A stretch of 64,000 bases of DNA from Lepraria neglecta (taxonomy: Eukaryota > Ascomycota > Lecanoromycetes > Lecanorales > Stereocaulaceae), in assembly GCA_033220425.1 (NCBI GenBank), contig CM065646.1:4471501-4535500 (forward strand), in the 5' to 3' direction. Under the pieces are notes generated by a model. The model saw only the letters and a program-made list of their open reading frames with translations. It made no database searches and had not been told where the DNA came from. The number at the start of each line of letters is the position of its first letter. Within the stretch, counting starts at the first letter, position 1. This document shows positions 11,188 to 24,300 of this stretch, one piece after another. Position numbers and translations under genes: made by a program.

Positions 11188-12824
11188 CTACCAGGTGGTC
11201 TGAAGCTTGGGGTACTCCTTAGCACTCAGCCCCAAATCCGTGAAAACCGTATCATCGCCTGTTTGACATATCAGCATGGTACCTGAACTCCTCATCAGAG
11301 ATATTTTACTTACCCCTCAAATGCTCAACGCGAATCTCATCCTCATGCTCCAACTTCTCTAGCTCCTCCATTGGGGTCTCCTTATCCGCCTTCTGATCCT
11401 CCTCGTCCTGCGGCTTGGCGGCCTTCTCCAATGCATGATCCTTATGCCCGATGATTAGGAATTGGGTGTTCTCATAATTGAGCAATTTGGGCTCGAGGGG
11501 CATCCAGCCGCGACCGTGGAACTCGTCGATGATCCTACAAACCCGCTTCGTCAAATCGCCACTCAATTCATTTGGTGGAAGACACTCACTCCTGTGGATA
11601 CTCAGCTCCCTTTGGCAAACCAGCATTCGCTGGCGAAGCAGACTTCGGGTTCTTGGCGCTGGTGATGTAGCTCCCTTGCTGGCGGAGTCCGACAGCTTTC
11701 TGAACTTCGTTGACCTCCGAAGGCACAGTGAGGATGTATGCAAGGTGGGTCTCGCGTCCTGTCTTTGTGATAGCATACACACCCTCCCCAATCGGCGCCG
11801 CAGCAGGCGTATGTCTCACCCCCACCGTCTTCGTGGAATAATCACTCGAACTCAATTGCTGCTTCACATCCTCCATACTCACATTCGCCTTCTCCACAAA
11901 CGTCATGAATCTATCCTTCGGGCTCACAGGAAGCACTTTCTTCGGCAAACTCAACATACACACATTCTTCGCATCGCCAATTGGTCCCTCGCCGATCTTC
12001 GCGCCGTGAGGCATGGGGCGCAACACGATGTAGCTACGCGCAATCTCGTTCACGTCACTTGGTTCGTTGATGCCGACGCGGCCGCGGAAGAAGAAGTAGA
12101 TGACTCCTTTTTCGAGGATAGATGAGGGCGTGGCTTCGGCGCGCTGAGAGGAGGATTCAACTGCGTTGTCGGCGGCTGAGACTTTGCTTCCTGTGCCTTC
12201 GGCTGTGATGTTTTTGTCTTCTTCTTTGCCGGCGCTGGCATCCATCATGGTGTCGAAGCCGTTTTTCTTTGGCTCTTCTTTTTTGGATGAGGAGGGAGCG
12301 TCGCCGTTGGTAATGGTTCCCGTCGTCGGGGCGGGAGATGAGTCTGTCTTTGAGTTGCCCATAGGCTCGTTCCTGCTCTCAGCCTTGGTATCACCGTTCG
12401 TGTTGGCTGCGTCCTTCTCGGCAGGCGCGTCCTCTTTCTTCTCATCGCCCATAGGCTCTTGATCGCGAATCTCAGCCTCGCGCTCAGTGACAGCATCAAC
12501 CCCCGTCTCCTCATCACCATTGCTCGCCTCACCCGTCTTAACCTCACCCTCATCTCTCATCTCCACATCTTGATCCTCCTCTTTCTTCTCCTCAGCAGGC
12601 ATAGTGTCTTCAATGGTAGTCTGCTCCTTCTCTTCCTTTGCTTGAGCCTTCTTCCCCTTCTTCGCCTTCCCCCCAGCCGCAGCCCCAGAAGCCTTGCGCT
12701 TACTCCCAGCACCTCCAGTTGACGGCTTGGTCTGCTTGTTCTGCGACGGCTTGCTCTGCGAGGAGTTGGGGCTGGAACTAGCTTTATGGGCTGCTTGACG
12801 CGCGGAGGATCGTGTTCCTGCCAT
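11188..12824 (-). CDS. Conserved fungal nuclear protein with acidic/Lys-rich N-terminus
   Basis: Three exons, 12824-11590, 11534-11314 and 11258-11188, give 508 aa. Residues 1-240 are charged low-complexity sequence: Lys/Ala-rich stretches resembling nuclear localisation signals (GSKRKASG, GKAKKGKKAQAKEEK), then Glu/Asp-rich. A conserved folded domain follows (GVIYFFFRGRVGINEPSDV, IARSYIVLRPMPHGAKIGE, ETHLAYILTVPSEVNEVQ, RGWMPLEPKLLNYEN). From memory, fungal homologues are often labelled BTB-domain transcription factor, but I see no clear BTB/POZ motif, so I leave the function open. The start is the first ATG; an upstream in-frame extension begins with TTG. Both introns are short and canonical. 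Confidence 0.78.
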
Positions 12825-13245
12825 GGTGTTTTGTTTCTGAAAAATGAGCAATGGAAGGAGAGAATTGATCGATGTAGATAGCTGTTGGAGCTGGAAGTGA
12901 GAGTTTCAAGCTTTGGGTGATTTTGAGTTCCGGTCCACGGCGTGGATATCCTTGTTGCCGCTGCGTCATTAGAAGTACCCCGGATTTTAGCCGGAAGCTA
13001 GGTTAGTGGATGCATGGTTTGACGCATGGCTCACAGGCTGCTACGCTTGCAGACACTGAAATGGCTTTGTTGAGGCGGCTTCAAAGCTTTGTTCAATGGC
13101 TTATACATGTATCCATGTTCAGGTTATTTCCCATTCCATAATCTAGTCTGGCATGGCCTTAACCACTTGATCTGCAGTCTTTAATGTTCAAGCGCATGAT
13201 ATTAGCATAGGTGTTGTGATCGACAGTCTAATTATCCTATTGGAA

Positions 13246-15517
13246 TTAGGGCTGCGCGGTCTTCGAGTATATTCTCACAATCTCCTCCTCTTCTTTCTCT
13301 TTCTTCGCCAGTCTAATACCACTCCTGCGCTTACTCTCTAGCTTCTCCTTATCCTCTTGCATGCTGCGAATAAGAATACTCTTCATCCTAATCCTATGAC
13401 CATACTTCCAAAAGAGTACTGGTATGGGTATGATGGTGACCTGAATGAATCCCAATAAGGTTCCTGCCCAATGTGGGTCTAATGCAGCATACATTGCCGG
13501 ACCTGCGAGAGGAAGTGTACCGCCGAGAAGGGAGCGAATGACTGCGTTGCCTGCCATCGCTGAGGCTGCATAGACTATGGGTGGATCAATAGACGGATCT
13601 TGTCCAGATGATAGGAGTAGGAATGGTGACGGGAGAGATACTTACTGCCATAGCTCTGAGCAAGATAATTCGAGGCATAGATAAACACACCCGTAGTTCC
13701 CGCACCAAACGGTATACCTGCCAAGATAGGCCATATCCAATGCACGGGAGGCACGCAGGTCCACTAAAAAGTTTTAGAGTCAGCATTATCCTTTTAGGAT
13801 GAGTCGGGAATCTGGCGACACGTCACATAAGCCAGAAATAATTTCTGGCTCTCGAAACTTGTCTCATGACCCAACTTGGATTGTGCGAGGGAAATTAATC
13901 ATTATGAAGGGGTACATACAGCGAACCAGAGTTCTCCAATAGGGGCAAGAGCTGCTGCAATGCAGATAACGCTGACCCTAAGTAAAGATTTCAGAGTCAG
14001 TACTGCCTGTTCAAGACGGGGTATGAAGGTTTGAAACATATCTAGAGGTCGAATGCTCCCGAGACATGTTTCAAGACCCAGAATCCATATCAAAAGAGGA
14101 AGATCGGAGTCCAAAAAGACGTACATGGCTTCTGGCGGTACCTTCCCTGTCTCAGGGTCCTTCGTGTGGGCATTGATCATGCGGCGAATTAAGGGTTCAC
14201 TACCAATGACTACGAAACAGCCCACAGCCATGCCCGCGAAGGCGAGGCCGGAGATACCAGCCGACCAGCCTCGGATACCGGTAAAGACGATGGGATAGGC
14301 AACGAATTCCAGGTAGAGTATGCCGTAGATGATGGCGATATAGATATCCCAGAAGATACTATCGATAATTACTATCAGTATATTGAACAAGACGGTAGTA
14401 ATCTGAAGTATACCAAATGGGTTCGGTGGCTATCATGATAAATGGCCTGCTGAGGTTGACTTTCAGAAGGGCAAGAAAGTGAACCTTCTTATCATCGTAA
14501 CGAGACCAATATCGTTCGTCGTCTTGCTCTTTCCGACGAAGCTTGGCTTTCTTCTTTAGTAGAACCGGGCCGTAAGTCTCTTTCAGTATGCACATGAAAC
14601 CGAAAGCTAGTCCAGAGATCATCAGAACTATCCAATTAGTCCACCTCCAGCCAAGATACCTGAAGTATTGTCAATCAACCTTGCGGTAAGGTACCAAACT
14701 TCGAGGCAGCTACTCACTGCGTCGAAAATCCCCCAATAATTGGCCCAAAAGTTGGTCCGTTTAACGGACCTATTGACCAAATGGAAAAGGCTAGTGCGCG
14801 GTACTCGTCCGTTGTGATATCACTCAATGTAGCAGGCGAGTTGGCAATCATAGCACTTCCGGCTATAGCTCCAAAAAAGCGTACAACTACCACTTCTGCC
14901 AATGATGTCGCGAGTCCACATGGGATGATCAACACCGTAAATAGAAACATGCTGACAATGTAGACCGGTCGCCGGCCATACATTTCCGAGACAGGGGCGA
15001 GTATCATAGAGCCAACGGCGAGACCAACGACTGGAATAAATCAGCCTCACGATTATGATTTTGGAGCCTTATTACTTCGCTTACGGTATGCCGTAACACC
15101 CAGCGTCACAACCGGTTCAGAAGAGATATGAAAATCCGCTTGCATTTCCGCCAAGCCTGTGGTATAGGATGTCGAGTACACAACGACGCACCAGGTACTC
15201 CATGAGACGAAGCCAATGGTAAGGCCTTTGTACCACACTGGCCAGTTTCGTGGATTCATTTGATCATTCTCGTCGTCCCAGTCGATTTCGAAGTCTGGAT
15301 CATGAGTGCCAGTGCTTGCAAATGATGGTGCATTGTGTGAAATTGTGGGCCTTGAGGCCACCGGTGAAATTTCAGGTGCAGTTTCTTTCTCGAGGGCTCC
15401 ATTTCCTGTTTCTGGTACATGGTCGTGGACCGAGGTTACCTGTTCTATTGACTCGTCTGAATGAAAGCTAGAACGGGTAGACTTGGTAGAGGCTTTTTCA
15501 TGAATAGAAGACGGCAT
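13246..15517 (-). CDS. MFS transporter, DHA1-like drug/polyamine type
   Basis: Plasma-membrane proton-coupled exporter by family. Seven exons by eye: 15517-15085, 15030-14718, 14659-14414, 14358-14125, 13977-13920, 13763-13646 and 13574-13246. They join in frame to 576 aa. A long hydrophilic N-terminus ends in NPRNWPVWYKGL, the usual lead-in to the first membrane helix of this group. Motif A is seen as PVSEMYGRRPVYIV, and the helix-5 region carries SIGPLNGPTFGPIIGGF. Later helices include SIFWDIYIAIIYGILYLEF and AGIPFGAGTTGVFIYASNYL. The C-terminal tail is Lys/Glu-rich and cytosolic. No biosynthetic genes flank it, so a specific substrate cannot be inferred. Confidence 0.88.
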
Positions 15518-17834
15518 TGCCAGTTGCAAGAGAAGGATATAATATCAATTAAGATTCAGATAAAGGAAACAGATACAAAGAGTTAACAATCAGATCGTAC
15601 ACGGCGATCTCGACCCGGTAAACCCAAGGACTCTTCTCACGGCAGGAATGGTTTTTTGGAGATGCACATTATTGCAAATGAAAGCATTGCACATGAAGAC
15701 GGACACATTCTAGCTACCATGTTAAGTAATTAGTAATAACAAGCTACCTCGGCGCTGACCGTAGTTTGCACTTTAACGCCGATACAGTTGTGAGGGGAAG
15801 CTTGAACAACCTGAACGAAATATTTGCCATCGAAAAGTACCGCGAAGATCTTTCTGGTAGCGGAACGGGGCAATTCCGCCGACGAGTCCGACGCTAGCCG
15901 CTCCCACCTGAGAGTGGCAGGTGGGTTGGTGACACTATTTTTCGCCAACCAAAATTTAGAATCGCCCGCCAAACCACCAAAATCCTAGAAGTTCAGAATT
16001 TTTCACGCAACAACTCTATGAGGTAATAAGCTGGAATTTGTACAGATAGATCTATTAAACTAAATCTACTCTTTTGAATTTTTTGAGGAAATTTTCTTTG
16101 TGTGTTGAGAGCACAAATTAAGAGGCAAATTTGGGTTGGCGGAAAATTGTGTCACAAGGTCTCAACAATTTTGCAACGACAAATTTTCAGCTATTATGTT
16201 TGGTGGTCACGATTGAGAACTCGTCTAAATTAACAATTCTGTACCAAAAGTGCTGTGTTATTTTCTGCGAATTGTACCGTGCAATAATGAAAGTTGCTGC
16301 AGCTTAGCATAGATCTTGACCGACTATGCAAATCCTTCCTAAGGTATGTTCACAGCTTGTTAGAATGACTTCGCCAATTTCCACCAGAGGATAAATTTCT
16401 GAGTAGCAGATTTATAGGGAATACTCTTATCTATAATTCTCTAAAATAATATTTTTGGATTCAATGGACTGGTGCTCGTCATAGACTGTGGCTAGGTTAG
16501 TACACCAAGGCCTATAGTAAGAAGGCCAATCTGACTGAGACTTGCGGTGTCTACTCGACTTGTTAGCAAAGGACGTAGATTCGTGATCCCTTTGCAAGCA
16601 CAAGGCAGAGAGCGAAGGCTTGCGATGTTGCGTTGGTTGTGCCAGGATCGGTTTCATTATCTCACTCTCAATTTTTATCTGAGGAAAGTTGGTGAATTCA
16701 AGTCACTTCACCTGAGTAGGACACTCTACTAATTACGGCCTTGATTTCTTCCCATCACTCTAGTATAACAGCGCTAATATTTTGCGCCAGGTCGAGAGGA
16801 TTGGGTACCCTTCTCGTACGATTCGCCTCGTCGGTTCATTCATTAAATAGCCCCCAACTATTCCCTCCCAGTACTCTACATTATTCCTTTAGTCATACTC
16901 TTTAGTGACTTTGTCGTGACTTGTGACTTATCCTCGTGTTAAAGATGTTTTACGTGGTTTCCGACAGCTTCTACTATGCAGATTCACAGCATCTTGCAAT
17001 GCTTGTTTGCGTCAAGAATTATCATGGGCATCCGCAATTATTGGTACTATTGGATTGATAGAGGATGCCCTGATTACGTCTCAGGTGCGATGAAAGAAGC
17101 AATACTCACGCACGCCAGAGCCGCCCATCGAACGACAATCACTCCTAGGGACGAGAACCAATATCCCGGATTTCTCGGACTTCGCGGATGTGAAGAGTAA
17201 GCCTTGTTCATACACTCTCAGTCAAATCGGGGTCCCGCCGCATACGGATATCGGTAGGTTTCAGAATTTGCAATTATCTCGTGATACGGGATCTTCAGCA
17301 ACCATGTATACGGCTATATCATTGACGGAAATGGAACAAAGATAATCGGGGCTGTGGCATCTTACGTGCTGAATGTGGGCGGGTATAGCCATAGTGAGCA
17401 GGAATCTGGGGATTGGAGCGAGATTCTTTAAGGAGGAGAGCGACTTTACTGGTATGCTATTGGATGGTACCTTTTATAGATTGAATGTTGGGGAGACTTC
17501 AGTCTGCGTGCACAGCGTATCGATGGGAGTATATATATGTAAAGTCAGATGGAGAGGGGCCTCGCTTGAAATAGTGACTCATGTTGATATTCAAGAAACT
17601 TTGCTACTCCGTGATCAACATCCTCCCTCCCTCCCTCGTACCACCAGTGAAGCCGACGCTAACCGCTCCATGGCTACACATGTTCATCATCATGACACCA
17701 GCTCCTAGTCCTCTTATCCTTTTCCAAAAAAACAACAACCACCACCCATCTTCAAAATCCACACAAACCCTACAGGTATTATATAAGTCTTAAACCCACT
17801 AAGAAAGGCTAACCTCCCAATACCAAAAAGAAAA
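15518..17834. other. AT-rich gene-poor stretch
   Basis: About 2.3 kb with no gene I can support. It includes the MFS promoter, an AT-rich inverted-repeat element (15929-16155), a perfect 8-bp-stem hairpin (CCCACCTG at 15903-15910 with CAGGTGGG at 15918-15925), and long A/T runs to about 16500. Small frames at 16976-17200 and 17373-17708 have no recognisable family. One alternative frame near 17290-17430 reads VYGYIIDGNGTKIIGAVA and could be an exon of an orphan gene. Confidence 0.6.
15929..16155. mobile_element. MITE-like element with ~30-bp imperfect terminal inverted repeats
   Basis: The left end GTGACACTATTTTTCGCCAA (starting at 15929) pairs with the reverse complement of the right end (16126-16155). 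26 of 30 positions match across the two arms. The interior is about 170 bp, AT-rich and non-coding. Size, composition and TIRs suit a non-autonomous DNA transposon. I could not identify a convincing target-site duplication, so it could instead be a large cruciform or hairpin. Confidence 0.45.
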
Positions 17835-18276
17835 ATGCCTTCCACAAACGACAACAACCCAATCACCTTCGTGTTCGTACCTCCATTCCTTCCCTCAAAT
17901 CCCCATCCCCAAGCCACTCACCCCACAACACATCTCCCAAGTGGCAGCTTCCCCCTCCGTACAAAACCCTCACCTCCTCCTCACCTCCTCCTTGTTCCCC
18001 CAAACACTAACACAACAATTTCCTCACCACAGAACATCCACCCTCGGCAATGGCGTCGGTGGGGTCGCAAAAACAGCCGGCGGTGTGGTCGGCGCAGCTG
18101 GTCGCGGCGTGGGGCAGACGGTGACTGGGGTAACGGGGAGTGTGGGGAAGCCTGTTGGAGATGCGTTGGAGGCTGTGGGGAATGGAGTTGAGGGTGGGGC
18201 GAGGAGTGTGGGGGATGGGGTTGAGGATGCGGGGAAGGGGAGGAAGGGATTTTGGGTTGATGGGTTTGGGAAGTGA
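17835..18276 (+). CDS. Small Gly/Val-repeat fungal protein
   Basis: The conserved part is the last ~80 codons (from about 18034), an amphipathic series of Gly-Val/Gly-Ala repeats: TLGNGVGGVAKTAGGVVGAA, then GRGVGQTVTGVTGSVGKPVG. A short first exon starts at the ATG at 17835 (MPSTNDNNPITF). The intron runs to an acceptor near 18032, but the donor is ambiguous among three GT sites at 17871-17877. This repeat style is seen in small fungal proteins of unknown role, possibly associated with lipid surfaces (inference). The 5' part is very C-rich and the 3' part very G-rich on the same strand. Confidence 0.6.
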
Positions 18277-18515
18277 TGATACCCAAAAATGGGTGTATGG
18301 TTTAGAGTGATGAGCTATGATGGGATGAGGTTTGGACACTAAGTACTTTAGGGATATGCTGGGATTTTCGAGTCTGGAAAATGGGCATTTGTATTACTAT
18401 GCTTGCTTCATTCACTTTCATGCCTATTTACAGAAGGACAGTAATAATGCTGTGCTTGCAATGAGACCATGAGACACCTTCAACGCCGAAGACTGCTCTG
18501 CATCCGATCTGTTCA

Positions 18516-20925
18516 TCACATAGTGTTACACTTACTCTGCCTGCACTGCTCGAGGTAGCCTTCTTCTTCCTCCTTTCCTAGCGCCATACCCTGGCGTCTC
18601 TGTACCCCGTGGACCGTCATGTTCTGCTTGCCAGGTCCATGGTACCATCTCAACCTTTGGATCAGGCCACCATCCATGTCATCGACGCTGATGGTCCACT
18701 TGCCGCTGCTGACTTCAACAGCAGTGTTGTCGCGTGGGAAATGAAACTCCGGCAGAAATATCTCTGTCGGCACTTCCTCGGTAGCGGGATTCTTGCATTC
18801 GAGCGAGAATGTGAATGTGGCGTTTCGCAGATCGAAGCCGGAAGATGTCACATTGCCTACAGTGGCGATAGGGCTGGGGCGAACGTAAGCCTCTGCGGCT
18901 CGGAAGCCTGGCGTGCTTCCAATCTCTGCAGGAGTGTTGGACTTCTGCGATGAGATCGACGGCGTTGAAAGGGTATTCTTGAGATTTTCTGGAAGGATAG
19001 GTGATTGATTAGTCGAGCGGCTCTGTGAGAAGGCAGGCGAGGTTCTGTCTACAGATACAGTAGACATGTTGCAGGATTGCGGACCTGGGACTTCTGAATT
19101 AGGGTTTGGATGCAGAGGTAAAGGTTTGTCATCAAGGGAGAAGATGGAGAGGTCTTCGCCGTTCCAGAGATCCCCCCATTGGTGATTGTTCTGGCACAAG
19201 TCAGTCAGGATTGACATATTGTGGTGGTAGAAAACATACCGTAGCCATATACACCCAAAGAGCATAGCCATTACAGCCACATCCCTCCAATGCAAAGTGA
19301 TTTGCGTCCATAGCAGACGACTGACTCGAAAAGTCACCAGTCTTGTAAGCATATTTGTCGTCCATGTCGTAAGGTATGCCAATCTCGGTAAAAATGCAGG
19401 GATGGTTTCCCATGTACTCCACTCCCTCTTTCCTAATAGCAGAAAGCTGGTCTCTGAAGCAGTTTCTTATTGCGGTCTCGCCTACTTTAATAGCAAATGC
19501 TGGTGACAAGTACTTCCCACGCAGGATCCCAAACACGTCGACATTCCAGTAACGATTCCTGCGATTTTATTTAGGTCGAAGCCTTAGTGGAGAAAATCTG
19601 GGAGCTTACCATTTCTTCATCATCAACGTAACGCCATCATAAAAATGAGGCGAGAAAACCATATTGGGGTCATCATCCTCAGTGCCCTTAATGGTAGGCG
19701 GTATCTCAAGAACAGGCGGCTGGCAGAACATAATGGCATCTTCATGTACACTGGTGATGGCTTTGCGATGCCTTCGATAGTATGGCATGAAGTACTTGTT
19801 CGTGAAGAACTCATAATCAATCTTTCTCCCCGAGTCCGGGACTCGTGCGAAGTAGTCTTTCTTCAGCAATTGGTCGTTAGAAGGGTCCCAAACCCCATGC
19901 TGAGCCCATAAGCATTCCCCCAGCTTCCACCCCGGATCTCTTTTCCAGCCATATCTTGAATCATCGTAGTCTGCTGGTAGCCATGCCGAATCGCCTTTTG
20001 GGTCTACAAGTTCGGTGCTAGCCTTATATGGTCCCAAGCCACCGAATTCCCAAGAGTCCATTTCGCATGCCCTGCCCGAGCCTAACAGGATTGCCTGCCA
20101 TGCCGTAGGTGAAGGTCCCTTCTGCAGCTTTTGATCCTCAGGTATGACAGAGAGGTCTTGCCAGCCAATGAGGCCTCGATTCGGCTCATTGATACTTTCC
20201 CACCCGATGACAACATCGTTTTCAATGTCGCCTGCTTCTTTTATCCTCAATGCCAAGTGGCGACAGGCTTCAAAGAAATGATCTTGCAAGTAGTCTTGAA
20301 TGTTCTTGCCGTCGATGATGGCCTTGGGTGCAAAATCTCTGCCGCCAAAGAAGAGTGTGAAAATGACTTGGCATGCAAGACGTGTGTAGTTGGTCGCCCA
20401 TATCATTTTAGGATATTCTGCAGGATTTGGATAGGTATTTTGCACCCAAGCAGCCTGGGTTGAGGGAAACGTCCGGGGGTTGAGGCCTGCGGCGTACAGC
20501 GTCCACATTGGAGCTCCGGATCCACCTGTGAATCTTGACCAGACATCCTGGTGAGGGTCTATGAAGATATAGAAGCCGTAGCTTTTTGCTAGTCTTAGAA
20601 CGTCGATCGTATGCTTAACCCATTCTTCGTCGTATTTTCCAGGTCCAGCATGCTCAATAGCTTCCCATGTGAAGATGTAGCGGATAAGATTGTAGCCCCA
20701 TCTTTTCAGCCTTGAGAAATGGGTATGTGCCTCGTCTATCGAGAAAGGTCTCCCAACAAAAGATAGTTCATCGCCCTCATAAAAGCGGTCTGGATTGTTC
20801 GAAGGGAGGTCTGGGTTCGTGGGAAATTTGGCATCTCCGGCGACGTTGATTCCTCGTAAGGTCACCTCCCGATTCTCTGAGTCACGGAATGTTCGTCCTT
20901 CTATCCTAAGCCGTAAAGGTGCCAT
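18516..20925 (-). CDS. GH5 glycoside hydrolase, steryl/ceramide beta-glucosidase-like
   Basis: Three exons, 20925-19610, 19558-19240 and 19190-18516, give 769 aa. The start is the ATG; a GTG three codons earlier is in frame. The retaining GH5 catalytic pair is visible: acid/base Glu at about 248 in GWESINEPNRG and nucleophile Glu at about 497 in PCIFTEIGIPYDMD. The N-terminus RGINVAGDAKFP and the layout resemble the fungal endoglycoceramidase-related group (GH5_12, including EGCrP2/Sgl1 ergosteryl-beta-glucosidase). By family it would hydrolyse glucosylated sterols or glucosylceramide. No signal peptide is seen, in line with an intracellular enzyme. A Ser/Thr/Pro-rich linker (about 575-650) precedes a C-terminal beta-rich module. 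The substrate assignment is inference. Confidence 0.85.
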
Positions 20926-21330
20926 TAGGAGCACAGGTGGCCAAGGGGGGCCAAAGATGCGGAGAACGAGCTGCGCAACTGGGTGGAACTGCTAATAAAA
21001 AGGTCAGGTATACCTTCAAAGCTGCAGTAATAGCCAGGAATTCGCCATATGATGTATCCGAGTATTCTCAATTTTTTTACAAGCAGATTCAAGCCCAAAA
21101 TCCAGTTATGTTGAATGCAAAGGCAAATTCGGAGGTGATCGTTCCATATAATGACGACTCCACGCATCCGGCTCTTGATCTCCCGCACCGCGCGACTGAA
21201 AGCTTTCAACAATTTGCCTAATAACACATGTCTCCGACTTTAGCAGCTCTATTCACTATGAGAACACTGGGCTAAGACGCTGTGCACACCAATCTCTTGA
21301 TCCAAGCTACGGTACCTGTGGAGGGCAGGC
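20926..21330. promoter_or_regulatory. Shared divergent promoter, GH5 gene / SKI3
   Basis: 405 bp between the divergent start codons at 20925 (minus) and 21331 (plus). No open frame here has support. No specific binding site was recognised. Confidence 0.5.
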
Positions 21331-24300
21331 ATGTCCGCAACAAAGACCGCCCTCAAGGCGGCCAAAGCTGCTCTGGATGCACATAAATATCAAGATGCCA
21401 TTGAGCAGGCTAATGCAGCGCTTGCTGTAGACCCAAAGAGCTACAATGCCAAGGTCTTCCTTGGTCTAGCCTACGAGAAGCAGGACCAAATTGAAGCCTC
21501 TGAGACGGTCTATAGAGCTGCCATCACGATCAAGGATAAAGACCCTCTGGCATGGCAAGGACTTGTCACTCTCTACGAGAAGCAAGCTGGGAAGAAACTT
21601 GACGAGTATCATGATGCGGCGATCAGGCTGGCTGAAATTTTCATGGAGAAGGATGACAGGACAAGGTGCCAGTCAGTTTTGGACAAATATGTTGGTGATG
21701 CAAAGAAGTATGGATCTCGAACGCAGGTCAAACACTCATTGGAGGTCTATCTTCCAACTGGTTCTATCTACGACTACCTTGAAGGTCGAATACCTCAGCC
21801 GGCTCACACCTATGCCAAAATAGCAGACATTGTCGAGGCAGAAGAGAAGGAGAAGATCAACACTGAGATTGGACAACGACGGACTCGGCTTGGTGCAAGG
21901 ATTGATCAGGTCACTGCGGAGGTGAAAAGAGAGGTGCTAGAAGGAAGTCAATTGGAAGAGCTGTATGGTGCTATCATTGATTGGACCCACGATGACGAAG
22001 TCCGACGTCACTATGAAGAGAAGCTCCTTCAACGCGCCTACGATACCCTTGTTACATTACACGCACCCAAAAAGGCAGCAAAAAGAGAGCAAGTCACAAA
22101 CTTAGCACAAGGGCTGGTAATACTGAAGCACCCTTTTTTGTTGGCCTGGAAAATTAAGTTAGAGTGGAACGACGTTGAAGAAGTGAATGACTTAGATGCT
22201 GGCCTTCTGCGAGAATACCTTTCGTTGTTCCCAGAGGAGGGGCTCAGCAAGGTTCTGCGTGGCTATCTGGAGAGTGATATTTCCCCTTTCCCAAAAGCCA
22301 AAGCCCCGGCCGAAGGAGAAGCCGAAGAGGACGATGAATCTGGGCCCGCGTCTGCAGAGGATCGACTCATACTCATGAGCGAAGGAATGGAAGAGAGCTG
22401 TTCTTCAATTTTAGCTCATCGTCTGATGGGACAGTATTATCTCAATATTGAGGAAAACGAAAGTGCGGCTAGCATAGCAAGGCAAGGACTCAATCGTATA
22501 TCCATAGAATCCAATATGTCTGGTCTCCCACTTCAACATAGTCGCAATGCTATCAGCATAGTTTTGGCCACAGCGTTAGTCCAGTTTCAAGCACCGCGAC
22601 ACCATCCGGAGGCTATGGAAATATTTGAGGACATCCTGCGCCGAAAGGCCACTGAGACTTCTGCGCTTATCGGCATTGGTTTAATACTCGAAGAGCAGGA
22701 CAACTACAACGAAGCAGTTGAATTTTTCGGCCGGGCATTAAAGCGGAGTTCAGAGCCCCGGATCAAAGCAGAGGCTGCTTGGTGCAAAGCTCTAAACGGC
22801 GATAATGAGTCAAGCCTTCATGAACTTGAAGCCTGCCTATCAGAAATGGAAGGCTCTGATACACGGACGAAATCGCTTCGATCTCAGACCCTGTACCGAA
22901 TTGGTATGTGTATGTGGAATCAAGATACTTCGACTGCAGCACGCAAGGATCGCACTGGAGCATACGCTCGATTTCTGGCTTCTTTGCAAGCAGACTTCAA
23001 CTTCGCACCTGCATATACAAGTCTGGGTATCTACTACGCCGACTATGGCAAGGACAACAAGCGTGCTCGAAAATGTTTCCAAAAAGCTTTCGAACTGTCA
23101 TCTTCAGAGGTAGAGGCTGCCGAGCGGCTTGCTAAGTCCTTCGCTAAATCAGGCGAGTGGGACCTGGTTGAGGTCGTATCCCAGCGTGTGATCGAGTCTG
23201 GAAAATTGAAGCCTGCTCCTGGGTCTAAGAAGAAAGGGGTCAGCTGGCCCTTCGCCGCGCTAGGCGTTGTCCAGCTCAACAATCAGGAGTATGCGAAGAG
23301 TGTCGTATCGTTTCAGTCAGCACTTCGGACCGCCCCTGCAGACTATTATTGCTGGGTAGGCCTTGGCGAATCCTACCATAACTCCGGTCGATACATTGCT
23401 GCCACCAAAGCGTTCGAGCAGGCACAGAAACTCGAGGTCAGCTCGGAGGATGACAGCATCAAGGACAACTGGTTCTCCAAATACATGCTTGCCAACGTGA
23501 GGAGAGAGCTAGGCGAGTATGATACCGCCATAGCTGGATACCAAGAGGTCTTGCAATTGAGACCGGCTGAATTCGGTGTTTCAATAGCACTTTTGCAAAG
23601 CCTTGTCGAAAGCGCCTGGCATCATATTGAGCTTGGGTTCTATGGGCGTGCAGCAGACGGCGCCAGAGAGGCAATCAGCCTCGCACAAGACATTTCAGAA
23701 CGCCGAAACGATGCCTTTAATCTTTGGAAAGCAGTTGGCGACGCATGCTCCGTGTTCACGTATGTTCAAGCCTATACACCTAGGCTCCCAGTGCAAGCCT
23801 TGCAATCATTGTTCGAGGCTAGCATTGATCATAGTGTATATGATCTCCTGGCGGATATAGATAGTGTTGGCAAAACCACCCTGCAAACCTTCACGCAAGA
23901 AACTGATGATGTGACATCGTCTCTCATCTTCAGTGTCAAAGCAGCGATATTAGCCCAGAAACGTGCAATCCACGCATGTGCCAACGATGTCCATGCCAGA
24001 GCGGTTGCATGGTATAATCTTGGCTGGACTGAACATCGAGCACATGTCTCTGGCATTGAAGAGACTCAGGCTAGGTCCAAGAAACGACCCCTCAAATACC
24101 TCAAGGCATCTGTCCAAGCCTTCAAAAGAGCCATCGAACTTGAAGCTGGCAACGCAGAGTTCTGGAATTCTCTTGGTATAGTGACCACGGACTTGAATCC
24201 GAAAGTGTCTCAGCATTCCTTCGTCCGCAGTCTCTACCTCAATGACAAGAACGCAAGAGTATGGACGAATCTGGGTACGCTGTATCTGATCCAGGATGAC

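Noticed and set aside
11188-15517. Secondary-metabolite cluster around the MFS transporter
   Set aside because: No polyketide synthase, NRPS, terpene or tailoring genes lie nearby; neighbours are a nuclear protein and gene-free DNA.
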